Of a stretch of DNA of 15,415 bases, positions 1-7,391 are shown in pieces. The notes under the pieces are model-generated. The model ran no database searches, was not told the origin of the DNA, and was given only the letters and a program-made list of their open reading frames with translations. Source of the stretch: Aureococcus anophagefferens (Eukaryota; Sar; Pelagophyceae; Pelagomonadales; Pelagomonadaceae). A program made the position numbers and the translations under genes. The stretch covers positions 363,984 to 379,398 of the forward strand of contig NW_008705563.1 of NCBI RefSeq assembly GCF_000186865.1, in the 5' to 3' direction. Within the stretch, counting starts at the first letter, position 1, and each line of letters begins with the position of its first letter.

Positions 1-6
1 TCAACC

Positions 7-1446
7 ATGCACCTCATCCGCGCGATCGCCTTCGCGGCGGCGGCGGCGGCGGGGCGCGTCACGCTGGACACGCCCGCCGGCAGGCCCGCCGGCAAGCCCG
101 CCGGCAAGCCCGCCGGCAAGCCAGCCGGCAAGCCCGCCGGCAGGCCCGCCGGCAAGCCCGCCGGCAAGCCCTCCGGCAAGCCCGCCGGCAGGCCCGCCGG
201 CAAGCCCGCCGGCAAGCGAGACATGTCGAACACGTCATGGTGGCGCCTCGCGCTGGCGGCGCCGGCGATCTCGCCCGACTTTGCCCTCGTGTCGAAGCAC
301 GTCTGCGAGCGCGGATCGACGTTTGCTCCATCCGACTTGAATCACTACTTTCCGAGCAAGTGTCGAAAAAAAATTCATCACACACACACTCCAACCGACG
401 GCCTCGGCCACGTCGGACGCGCCGTCGTCGAAAAGATCGCCGACCGCCGCGGGCCGCCGGGCGCGCGCTACTTCCAGGAGTACGTGGGTCACAGTGGCGC
501 CTACCTGCGCGACGTCGACGGCCTCTACGACGGCTTCGCACCGTCGCTCTACTGCCACGAACGAGATTGGGTCAGGTCACAGTGTAAACTGTGCCGCTGG
601 CCCACGGGCGACGCGGTGTTCCGGGACCACTTCGAGTGCTTCGTCGCGCCGCCGTTCGACGAGTGGTTCGGCTTCGACGCGCTCCCGCCGGCGGACGACC
701 CCGCGTGGGGGAGGCGCGCGGTCGCCGAGACCTACGCGGCCGTCGACCGCGACGCCTTCGTCGACTGCGGCGCGGCCGACGGCGAGCTCCGCGTCGTCGT
801 CCACGTGCGCCTCGGCGACCTGATCCACCCCGACCTGTCCGCGAACGCCTCCGCCGAGGTGACCCTCATCGAGATGAGGAGCGAGGACGGGCACCTGCGG
901 AACGCGCTCCGCGTCGTCGCGGCGTTGCGAGCGCGGCTCCCGGGGCGCCGCGTCCACGCGCTCATCCTGAGCGACTCGCCGCCGGAGACCGTCGCCGCGA
1001 CCCTCGAGGGTTTCGACGTCGGGATACGCGTCGGCGGCGCGCGGCGCGACGGCGCGTCGCACCTCGTCGACGGCCGCACGGTCGGCCTCGAAACCGACTT
1101 CGACGTGAGCTTCCACGGCGCGGGCCACCCGCTCGTCGCGCTCCACTGCATGGCGGCCGCGGACCTGTTCCTCTGGGACGAGAAGTGCGGCGACCCCCGG
1201 CCAACAAAAAAAAAGAAAAAAGGCGAAAAAAAAGAAAAAAAAGAAAAAAGGTGGCGTGATCGACTGGGACGACTTGTCGCGGGGGGGCGGGCCGAATGCG
1301 AATTTCGAGCGGTCAGCCACATGGTCTTGTTCGCGAGCGAGCTGTCGCTGCGGGGCGTATTCCGCGGACTTCCGGTGGAGCCGCTCGACGCGACGGCCGT
1401 CGACGCCGGCGTCGAGGCGCTCCTCGGCAGCGGCGCGCTCGTTTGA
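7..1446 (+). CDS. Fucosyltransferase-like protein (GT with HxRxGD motif)
   Basis: An open frame of 479 codons. Residues 131-135 read DGLGH, 266-271 read HVRLGD, about 319-327 carry LILSDSPPE, and 382-386 read MAAAD. This order (N-terminal GLGH, nucleotide-sugar-binding HxRxGD, S/D-containing strand, C-terminal AAD) is the pattern of GDP-fucose-type O- and alpha-fucosyltransferases, which act in the secretory pathway. Family membership is inferred from motifs only. The N terminus is odd: 12 copies of a PAGK/PAGR tetrapeptide, then a second Met at 223 that may be a truer start. The first ATG is 7 bp from the window edge, so the gene may begin further upstream. The A-rich stretch at 1205-1251 inserts a Lys/Glu run just after MAAAD and is probably intronic: a GT at 1185 and a CAG ending at 1316 would remove 132 bp in frame. 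A second AT-richer patch (about 318-400) may also be intronic. Confidence 0.55.
   Translation: MHLIRAIAFAAAAAAGRVTLDTPAGRPAGKPAGKPAGKPAGKPAGRPAGKPAGKPSGKPAGRPAGKPAGKRDMSNTSWWRLALAAPAISPDFALVSKHVCERGSTFAPSDLNHYFPSKCRKKIHHTHTPTDGLGHVGRAVVEKIADRRGPPGARYFQEYVGHSGAYLRDVDGLYDGFAPSLYCHERDWVRSQCKLCRWPTGDAVFRDHFECFVAPPFDEWFGFDALPPADDPAWGRRAVAETYAAVDRDAFVDCGAADGELRVVVHVRLGDLIHPDLSANASAEVTLIEMRSEDGHLRNALRVVAALRARLPGRRVHALILSDSPPETVAATLEGFDVGIRVGGARRDGASHLVDGRTVGLETDFDVSFHGAGHPLVALHCMAAADLFLWDEKCGDPRPTKKKKKGEKKEKKEKRWRDRLGRLVAGGRAECEFRAVSHMVLFASELSLRGVFRGLPVEPLDATAVDAGVEALLGSGALV
73..216. repeat. 12-bp minisatellite, 12 copies
   Basis: Twelve tandem copies of a 12-bp unit, cccgccggcaag, with single-base variants (cagg ends in copies 1, 6 and 10; cca or cct starts in copies 5 and 9). 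Because the unit is a multiple of three, copy-number change keeps the frame. On the + strand it encodes PAGK/PAGR/PSGK, giving a basic, flexible N-terminal segment. Confidence 0.95.
1205..1251. repeat. A-rich purine tract, probably intronic
   Basis: Runs of six to nine A separated by single G, almost purely purine on the + strand, in otherwise GC-rich DNA. Translated, it gives a Lys/Glu block in the middle of the fucosyltransferase-like domain, which is unlikely in a folded enzyme. It lies inside the candidate intron 1185-1316. Confidence 0.7.
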
Positions 1447-1629
1447 TTCCGCCGGCGTGGCGCCCGCGAGGGCCGCGGTCGCCGCGGTCGCCGCGGCCCT
1501 CGCGCGGCGCGCCCGCCTAAATCCTCTAGGGCTGGAGTCCCACTTGCGTGCTGCAATTTGAACTCACTGATGACCTGATCTCGAGGCCTCGTAGAGCATG
1601 CGAGCGCGGCTCAAGGCGCAGCGGCGGAC

Positions 1630-2969
1630 ATGATGCGAGAGGATCGCGGTGCCGCGGCGGACGTGACGCGCGAGGATCACTCGGCGGAGCGCATCAACGA
1701 CGCGACGCGTCGCGAGGACGCGCCGGCGCTGCGCGCGCTGCTCGACGGCGCGTCGCCGTTCCTGCTCGAGCTCGCGCTCCTCGTCTCGGCCGAGGTCGGC
1801 TGGGTCGAGGGCCTCGAGGTCGCCGCGGCGGCCGGCGGCGACGCGGCCGGCGCGTCGCACGCGAGCGGCAACCGCTGCGCGCACACGGCGGCGCGCCTCG
1901 GCCACGTCCGCTACCTCGAGGCGCTCCGCGGCGTCGACCCGGGCCTCGCCGGTGCCCGGAACGCCGCGGGCCAGACGCCGCTGCACTACGCGTGCGTCGC
2001 CGCGGAGGCGGACGCGGCGGCGCGGCTGCTGGCGTGGGGCGCGGACGCGGACGCGGCGACGGCCGGGGCAGCACGAGGGAGCGACATTCCCAACTTCAAA
2101 GGCTCATATCTCGGCCATTTTCCACTCGTTTCGGCTGATTTTTGGACGAGCGATCATCTCTCGGAACGGCCTCGACGCGTGGATGCTTTTTCCGGAACGC
2201 GCGCGCGCGGAACACTCACGTTGAAGCGACGTTGAATCACTCTCGTGCTGCCCAGGCGACGGCCGAGGGGCTCACGCCGCTCTCGCTCGCGTGCCGCGCC
2301 GGCGCGGCCGACTGCGCGGCGCTGCTCCTCGCCGCCGGCGCGGCGCCCGTCGACGAGGCCCTGGCGGCGGACGACGCGACGCGGGCCGCGCTGGCGGAGG
2401 CCCGGCGGCGGCGGACCGCGGCGGCCGCCGAGGCCGCGGACCGCGCGGCCGCGGAGCTCCTCGCCGCGGAGGCCGGCGCGCCGGCCGCCGCGCCGCCGGC
2501 CCCCGCGCCGAAGCGGAAGAAGAAGAAGGCGCGGGAGAAGGCGCGGCCGCCCGCGGCGCCGCCCGCGGCCGCGGCGGCCGCGGCGCGCGCGCCGCCGCCC
2601 GCGCGCGCGGCCGCGCCGGACGACGACGCGGGCGCGCCGTGGAACGTCGTCGCCGCCCGGGGCCACCGCATCCACCTCGGCCGCGAAGGCGCCCCCCGGC
2701 GGGAGACGGCCGCGGAGGCGGCGCCGCCGCCGCCGGAGCCCGCGGCGGCGCCGCCGCCGCCGCGCGAGGCCCAGGCGCTCCTCGAGGCCCTCTACCCGTC
2801 GGCGGGGTCGCTCGCGCTCTCGCCGAGCGACCTCCTGCTCCCGTCCGAGGACCTCAGCGCGTCGCAGCTCGAGATGCTCCACGACATCCTCGACTCGTGC
2901 ACGCGGCGCGTCATCGACTGCCGCGTCGCGCTCGCCGCGCGGCAGCGCGCGAGCGACCCGCCGCCGTAA
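1630..2969 (+). CDS. Ankyrin-repeat protein, two exons split by introner IE1
   Basis: Exon 1 is 1630-2055 (142 codons) and exon 2 is 2256-2969; joined they give 379 residues. Two ATGs (1630, 1633) follow each other. Ankyrin repeats sit at about 78-109 (GNRCAHTAARLGHVRYLEAL), 111-142 (GQTPLHYACVAAEAD...LL) and 143-170 (EGLTPLSLACRAGAADCAALL). The intron falls in the loop between repeats 2 and 3, and its removal restores the canonical repeat spacing. Next come an Ala-rich helical stretch, a basic KRKKKKAREK cluster that could be a nuclear signal, a Pro/Ala-rich linker, and a C-terminal segment (EALYPSAGSL...QLEMLHDILDSC) that I do not recognise. Ankyrin repeats bind protein partners; the partner is unknown. 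The gene ends 7 bp from the kinase gene on the other strand. Confidence 0.8.
2064..2255 (+). mobile_element. Introner element IE1 (non-autonomous TIR transposon acting as an intron)
   Basis: A 192-bp element. The left end reads cggggcagcacgag; the reverse complement of the right end reads ctgggcagcacgag, a 14-bp terminal inverted repeat with one mismatch. The 8-bp sequence gcgacggc flanks it at 2056-2063 and 2256-2263 as a target-site duplication (the adjacent cg also matches, so it could be 10 bp). The predicted intron is 2056-2255 (200 bp): the GC donor is the first two bases of the left duplication and the AG acceptor is the last two bases of the element. Splicing in phase 0 yields ...ADAATAEGLTPL, an intact ankyrin repeat; reading through leaves the ankyrin frame. 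No coding capacity. Its core is a near copy of IE2. Confidence 0.9.
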
Positions 2970-2976
2970 GCCTCTT

Positions 2977-4484
2977 TTACACGAACACGTTCGTCGCGTC
3001 CGACGGCCGCTCGGCGACGGACTCCGCGCGGCCGAAGCCCGCGAACGCGTCCGCGTCCGCGCCGTCGCCGCCGCCGTCGTACGCGAAGAGGTCCGCGATG
3101 GACGGGTCGAGCTCGTCGTCGTCCATCTTCGCGCACTCCGTGATGACCGCCGCGATGGACGCGAGCGGGCCCGGCTCGCGGTCGAGCGCGGCGAAGTCGA
3201 GCGTGCACCACCTGGGCAGGAAAAGGGTGCGACATTCCCAACTTTGGAGGCTCCTATCTCGGCCATTTTCCACTCGTTTCGGCTGATTTTGGGACGAGCG
3301 ATCATCCCTCGGAGCGCTCTCGACGCGTGGATGCTTTTTTCCGGAACGCGCGCGCGCGGAACACTCACGTTGAAGCGAACTTGAATCACCCTTGTCCTGC
3401 CCCGCGCGCCACCACCGCGAGTCGGGCGCCTTCGCCGCCGCGAGCCGCCGGCCGGGGTCCTTCTCGAGCAGGTGGGCCAGCGTCGTCGCACAGTCCTCGT
3501 CGACGTCCCCGGGCGCGGGCGCGGGCTCCGGCCCCGCGATCCTCGCGAAGGTCTCGCGCGCGGTGGGCGCGCGGAACGGCGGCGCGCCCGCGAGCATCTC
3601 GTGCAGCAGGCAGCCCAGGGCCCAGCAGTCGACGGCGCCGCCGTAGGTCTCGCGCGACTTGAGGAGGAGCTCCGGCGCGGCGTAGTTCACCGTGCCCGCG
3701 AAGGACCGCTTCCTGACGACGCCGCCGGGCCGGCCGACGCGCGTCGCGAGGCCGAAGTCGGAGAGCGCGACGTGGCCCGCGGCGTCGACGAGCACGTTCG
3801 ACGGCTTCAGGTCCCGGTGGAGCACGCAGAGCTCGTGGACGCGGCCCAGGGCCGCCGCGAGCTCCGCGCCGACGCGGCGCGCGGCCGCGCGCGCGTCCTT
3901 GCGCCGGAACGCGCGGCTCTCGAGCACCGCGTCGAGGCTCCCCGCGGGGTAGTAGTCCATGGCGAGGAAGAGCTTCGACGGCGTCTGGAAGGCAAAGCGC
4001 AGCTTCGCGACGAAGGCGCACTTGCGGTGGGCCAGCGCCTGTGTGGAATTCAACCGCCGGTTTGGGCGGTCCTGACCAAACTTGAGAATGCTCTCGCTCG
4101 ATCACATCGAAGTCGATTCGGCTGATGTTTGGACGAACTGATCGCTCTCGTCGAGTTCTCGAAACCCAGCCGAAGAGCTTGCGTCGAAACTGTCGCATAC
4201 GCTCACATTGAAGTCGGATTGAAGATGTCCACACGGGCCAGCGCGTCGAGGACGTCGCGCTCGACGCGCGCGAGCGCGGCCGCGCGGCTGCCGACGAGCA
4301 GCGCCTTCTCCACGACCTTGATGGCGACCTGGACCCGGGGGATCTGCGTTTGCGGCGCGGCCCGCAGGCCCGTGCGCGGCGACGGCGGCGGCCGCCGCTC
4401 CGCGAGCGCGACGACGCCGAACGCGCCGCGCCCGAGGAGGCGCCGCGGCGCGAAGTCGTCGGGCCGGAAGGGCTGGGCCGACAT
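2977..4484 (-). CDS. AGC-type Ser/Thr protein kinase, three exons split by IE3 and IE2
   Basis: Exons are 4484-4245, 4038-3413 and 3211-2977; joined from the ATG at 4484 they give 366 residues. The glycine loop is GRGAFG (18-23), the ATP-binding lysine is K56 in VAIK, and the alpha-C glutamate is probably E75. The AGC-like strand VAKLRFAFQTPSKLFLAMDY follows at 90-109, the catalytic loop HRDLKPSN at 154-161, DFG at 174-176, the activation segment SFAGTVNYAAPE at 192-203 and DCWALG at 217-222. All catalytic residues are present. An unusual Pro/Arg-rich insert (about 30-52) separates the glycine loop from K56. The AGC hydrophobic motif (FxxF) is not seen; the tail is acidic instead. The subfamily (NDR, S6K or PKA-like) cannot be fixed. 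The frame stays open upstream of the ATG, so this is probably the C-terminal half of a longer protein with the WH1-like region. Confidence 0.8.
3212..3404 (-). mobile_element. Introner element IE2, spliced on the minus strand
   Basis: A 193-bp element whose core (about 3229-3388) matches IE1 with roughly a dozen differences by eye. Read on the minus strand, the donor-side end is cggggcaggacaagggtg and the acceptor-side end, reversed, is ctgggcaggaaaagggtg: an 18-bp inverted repeat with two mismatches. The flanking 8-mers on that strand are gtggcgcg (donor side, 3412-3405) and gtggtgca (acceptor side, 3211-3204), matching at 6 of 8 and so partly decayed or diverged. The predicted intron runs 3412 to 3212 (201 bp, GT-AG, phase 2) and splicing gives SRWWCTLDF in the kinase. 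A GT a few bases further upstream is an alternative donor. The intron is a multiple of three and has no stop in the kinase frame. Confidence 0.87.
4039..4236 (-). mobile_element. Introner element IE3, diverged subfamily, spliced on the minus strand
   Basis: A 198-bp element. Its ends on the minus strand are ccgtgtgga (donor side) and, reversed, ctgtgtgga (acceptor side), a short inverted repeat unlike the gggcag repeat of IE1 and IE2. A perfect 8-bp duplication, gccagcgc on the + strand, flanks it at 4031-4038 and 4237-4244. The predicted intron is 4244 to 4039 (206 bp, phase 0) with a GC donor from the duplication and a CACAG acceptor from the element. Splicing joins ...VERDVLD to ALAHRKCAFVAKL, the expected alpha-C to beta-4 region of a kinase. 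The core keeps only patches of the IE1/IE2 sequence, for example ttcggctgatgtttggacga near 4117 and the gctcacattgaag tail near 4201. Confidence 0.87.
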
Positions 4485-5896
4485 GGCGCGCGCGCGGCGC
4501 GGCGCCGCCGCGGTCAGGGCCGTGGGCGACGGCGGCGGCGGCGGGATGGCCCAGGTGCTCCGCGGCGGCGCGGTCCGCGGCGGGCCCGGCGACCCGTCGC
4601 GGAACGACGGCCGCGACCGGCGGAAGCGCGGCGTCAGCGACACGCGCCGCGCCGCCGCCGAGGAGACGCGCTTCGCCGCCGCCGCCAGGTCGCGGATGCG
4701 GTTCCTCCGCGGCGGCGGCGGCCGCGCCGCGCCGACGCCGAGGAGCCGCGTCGCCTTCCGGCCGCTCGTCGCGGAGTCGCGCTCGCCGTTGCGGTTCGCC
4801 AGCGCGTCGAGGGGCTCGGTGCCCAGCGCCGCGACGGCCGCGTCGAGGTCGCCCGTGAGGCGGCCGGCCTTGGCCGCGGCCTGCGCGCGCCTCCGCGCGT
4901 GCTCCGCCTCGGACGCGCGCTCGCCGAATTTCGTCTCCTCGCAGCCGTCCATTTCGTCGTCGCGCCGCTCGACCTCGGGCAGGCCGAAGGGGTCGCAGTC
5001 CTCGTCGAGGGTCTCCGGCGCGATGCGCACGGCGCCCGTCTCCGTGACCGCCGCGGCCGCGCGCGCGACCGGCGACGCCGGAGACGCGGGCGTCCGCGGC
5101 GGGTCGAGCGCGGGCGCCCGCGGCGAGGCGAGGGGGCCGCGGCTCCGCCGCGGGCGACGCGGCGTCCGGCGGCGCCGCGCGCGCCTCGACGGCGCGCTGG
5201 AGCGCCGCGCACGCGCCGCGCGCGGCCGCGCGCGCGATGTCGGTCCGCCGCGGCGCCGTCGCCGTCCGCCGCGGCGCCGTCGCCGTCCGCCGCGGCGCCG
5301 TCGCCGTCCGCCGCGGCGCCGTCGCCGTCCGCCGCGGCGCCGCGCCGCGGCGCCGCCGCCTCGGCGAGCGCGGCGCCGAAGGCGCGCGCCTTGGCCACGT
5401 CCCCGAAGCGGATGCCCAGCACCGCGCCGTCGTCGCCGCCGCCGCACGCGAGCTCGCCGAACGACGACGCGTCCGTGCCCGGCGCGGCGTCGGGCGCCTC
5501 GTCGTCGTGGAGCGCCAGGGCGAAGTCGTCCCCGAGCGCGTAGGCGACGGCGAGCGCCCGCGTCGCCGACGCCGGGTCGAGCGCCGCGACGCGGAGGCCC
5601 GCGGCGCCGCGGAGCGCGTAGAGCGTCGTCCACGCGCCGCCGGCGAGCGGGCGCCAGGCCTCGCCGTCGAGCGCGTAGGCGCAGACCTGCGCCGCCGCGA
5701 CGACCTTCTCGCCGCCGGCGGACACGCCCTCGGGCGCCGACGCGCTCGACCGCCGCGGCGCGCCCGCGTCCTCCTCCTCGGCCTCGTCGGACGCGCCGTC
5801 GTCGCTCTCGTCGGCCCACTCGATGGACTCCTGGGACGCGAGCCACGCCTCGTCGTCGCCGATGCTCGACTCGAAGGCCAGCGTCGGGGAGGCCAT
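4485..5896 (-). CDS. WH1/EVH1-like domain region, probable N-terminal half of the kinase gene
   Basis: The frame starts at the ATG at 5896 (MASPTLAFESS); an in-frame TGA lies about 60 bp upstream. After an acidic Ser-rich segment comes a domain beginning VCAYALDGEAWRPL, continuing TLYALRGAAGLRVAALD and ending GIRFGDVAKARAFGAALAEA. This matches the WH1/EVH1 pattern (Tyr/Trp strands, then a GxxF strand and a C-terminal helix), a PH-like fold that binds Pro-rich ligands. A 21-bp repeat encoding AAADGDG follows. At its end the frame changes near 5242, and again at a run of five G (5132-5136). Beyond that the kinase frame continues (ETLDEDCDPFGLPEV...) to the kinase ATG without a stop. If both breaks are sequence errors, a single protein of about 837 residues results. 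If they are real, this is a separate or broken gene. The domain call rests on pattern only. Confidence 0.55.
5243..5341. repeat. 21-bp minisatellite, about 4.7 copies
   Basis: Perfect tandem copies of gtccgccgcggcgccgtcgcc starting at 5243, 5264, 5285, 5306 and 5327. On the minus strand they encode AAADGDG. The flanking copy at 5242/5243 lacks two bases (cc) compared with the repeat unit, exactly where the WH1 reading frame is lost. Confidence 0.95.
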
Positions 5897-5999
5897 CCTC
5901 TGGGACGCCCGCGCGAGCACCGGGAGGGCGTCGAAGCAATAGGCGCGAAATCAATTTTGTGCTTGATGCAGCACTACGTTGATGTCATGTTGAACGCAT

Positions 6000-6190
6000 T
6001 TTACCAAGAGCGGACGAGGGCACGCCGTCGGCCGTGACGCCGCCGTGGGGCGGCTCCGTCGCGCCCGGGAGGAGCACGTGCCGGCTCGGCAGCAGGAGGC
6101 GCTCGAGCGTGCCCGGCGGCCGCGGCGTCACGTCGAAGCCGAGGCTCGACACGTCGAGCCACGCCGCTCGAGGTCTTCGTCGCCCTCCTC
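6000..6190 (-). other. Possible upstream exon of the minus-strand gene
   Basis: On the minus strand this stretch is open and has a non-random composition (FDVTPRPPGTLERLLLPSRH, then LLPGATEPPHGGVTADG). I do not recognise it. A GT donor after VTADG (GTGCCC) and a CAG acceptor near 5900 would join it in phase to the AGG-ATG at the start of the WH1 region, skipping the AT-rich 5940-6005. It could equally be a separate small gene, or not coding at all. Confidence 0.25.
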
Positions 6191-6413
6191 GTAAACCATC
6201 GTCGAGAAGGTAGCGGTTAACTCGAGCGCCTAAAGCGACGACGATCACGTGCACATCGGACGCGTGCGCGAGCCGTCGAACGCGGGAACGCGGGAACGAG
6301 GCGTGGGCGGCGAGACGAGGTCTCGAGAGCGGATGTGGGGCCCTTCACCGCCCCGCGGCGTGCTGCGAGGCGCTCTCGCACCCCTGACACCGAGGACGAG
6401 GCGTTCCCGCGCA

Positions 6414-6506
6414 CTGACCCCGTGAAGAGTGGCACTGGGAGCTGCCGGAGTCGCTGCACGGGACGAGTATTCCTCGTCGGAACAGACTCCGTTCCGTCGG
6501 GGTCAG
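6414..6506. other. Cluster of potential RNA stems
   Basis: An outer pair, ctgaccccg (6414-6422) with cggggtcag (6498-6506), encloses cccgtg/cacggg (6419-6424 with 6457-6462), acgag/ctcgt with a 5-base loop (6463-6477) and cggaac/gttccg with a 7-base loop (6478-6496). The first two stems share bases and cannot both form fully. The layout is vaguely tRNA-like, but no T-loop consensus, anticodon arm or known RNA family is recognisable. Confidence 0.3.
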
Positions 6507-6794
6507 GGCCGCAAGAGTTCGCGCGCGCGTGATGGACGGCGACGAGATGTTGAAGTCGAATACGATCAGGCGCGGTGCGTTCGAGGGACTCGGGCGCGCA
6601 CGCCCTGGAGGAGGTCGCATACTTTGGCCGCCGCTCCGACACCGTCGCACAGACCTTGCCGTCATTTCGTCGCGCCGTGTCGAACGCGCCGTGTCGCCGC
6701 GCGTCCGCATCCAGCGCGAACCGCGTCACGGTCGCCCGTGAGGGCGCGGACCGGTCCCGCGGCTCCTCGGGTCGCGTCCTCGCCGTCGGCGGGC

Positions 6795-6910
6795 GCCGGC
6801 GCCTTCGAGTCGCGGCGGGCGTCGCCGGCGCCTTCGCGTCGCGGCGGGCGTCGCCGGCGCCTTCGCGTCGCGGCGGGCGTCGCCGGCGCCTTCGCGTCGC
6901 GGCGGGCGTC
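6795..6910. repeat. 29-bp minisatellite, four copies
   Basis: Four head-to-tail copies of a 29-bp unit beginning gccggcgccttcg and ending ggcgggcgtc, with one variant base in copy 1 (gag for gcg). The period is not a multiple of three, so any frame crossing it rotates through all three phases. This argues that the region is non-coding. Confidence 0.95.
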
Positions 6911-7106
6911 GAGCGCCCGGACCGCGAGGACCAGGGGTCCTTCCGGGGCACGGCCTACGCCGGAGGCGCGCGCCGCGGTCCGCGCCGACCTACGAGTTCG
7001 ACGAGTCGCGGTCCGGCGCTTCGACGGCGCGGGTCGAGCGGTCGAGCGGTCGAATCGACGTGTCGTAGGGGTCCTTCTGGGGCAAGGACTGCATTCGACG
7101 ATGACC

Positions 7107-7126
7107 CCGTGGTTGAGCAACCACGG
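7107..7126. repeat. Perfect 9-bp inverted repeat
   Basis: ccgtggttg and caaccacgg are separated by only two bases (ag). This could be a hairpin or a dimeric protein-binding site; no function can be read from it. Confidence 0.6.
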
Positions 7127-7156
7127 CGTCGGCAGCCCGCCGGCAGCCCGATGAGC

Positions 7157-7174
7157 CCCACACGTGTGTGTGGG
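7157..7174. repeat. 7-bp inverted repeat with a GT-rich loop
   Basis: cccacac and gtgtggg flank gtgt and include a central cacgtg (E-box/G-box-like) hexamer. It lies about 230 bp upstream of the next gene, so it may be a regulatory site; that is only a suggestion. Confidence 0.35.
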
Positions 7175-7391
7175 CGGGCTTGTGGTCCGTCCCGGACCCC
7201 GCGGTTGTTTGAAGTGTGTTCGTGTGGGACGCTGGTAGCTTGCATGGCGGCGGGCAGCAGCTGCCCATGCGCGCCACGTCGCTGCGCCCTCTCCGCCAGC
7301 TCGGTCGAGTTTCAGCAACAACACTGCAAGTTTCGCATGCTGCAGTCAGGGCCCTCAGCGCTGCCGCTGCCTGCCTCGCCGGAGGCAGGGC

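Larger units (their letters stand above)
6200..7391. other. Region without a convincing gene
   Basis: Open frames here are long on both strands only because stops are rare at this GC content; none shows a recognisable motif or steady coding character. What can be seen is a hairpin cluster (6414-6506), a 29-bp minisatellite (6795-6910), an imperfect 21-bp direct repeat (6933 and 7067, two mismatches, starting aggggtccttc) and two palindromes (7107-7126, 7157-7174). Composition becomes less GC-biased from about 7130 onward, towards the next gene. Confidence 0.5.

Noticed and set aside
289..367. 8-bp direct repeat gtgtcgaa (289-296 and 360-367) around an AT-richer patch, considered as a fourth introner
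   Set aside because: No inverted repeats at the inner ends, and the AG falls one base inside the repeat, so the geometry of the other three is not met.
5940..6010. AT-rich patch upstream of the WH1 region, considered as an introner
   Set aside because: No terminal inverted repeat or convincing duplication; better explained as leader or ordinary intron sequence.
6414..6506. tRNA or selenocysteine tRNA
   Set aside because: No T-loop consensus or recognisable anticodon arm, despite the long outer stem.
6795..6910. CRISPR array
   Set aside because: The copies are directly adjacent without spacers and the genome is eukaryotic; it is a plain minisatellite.
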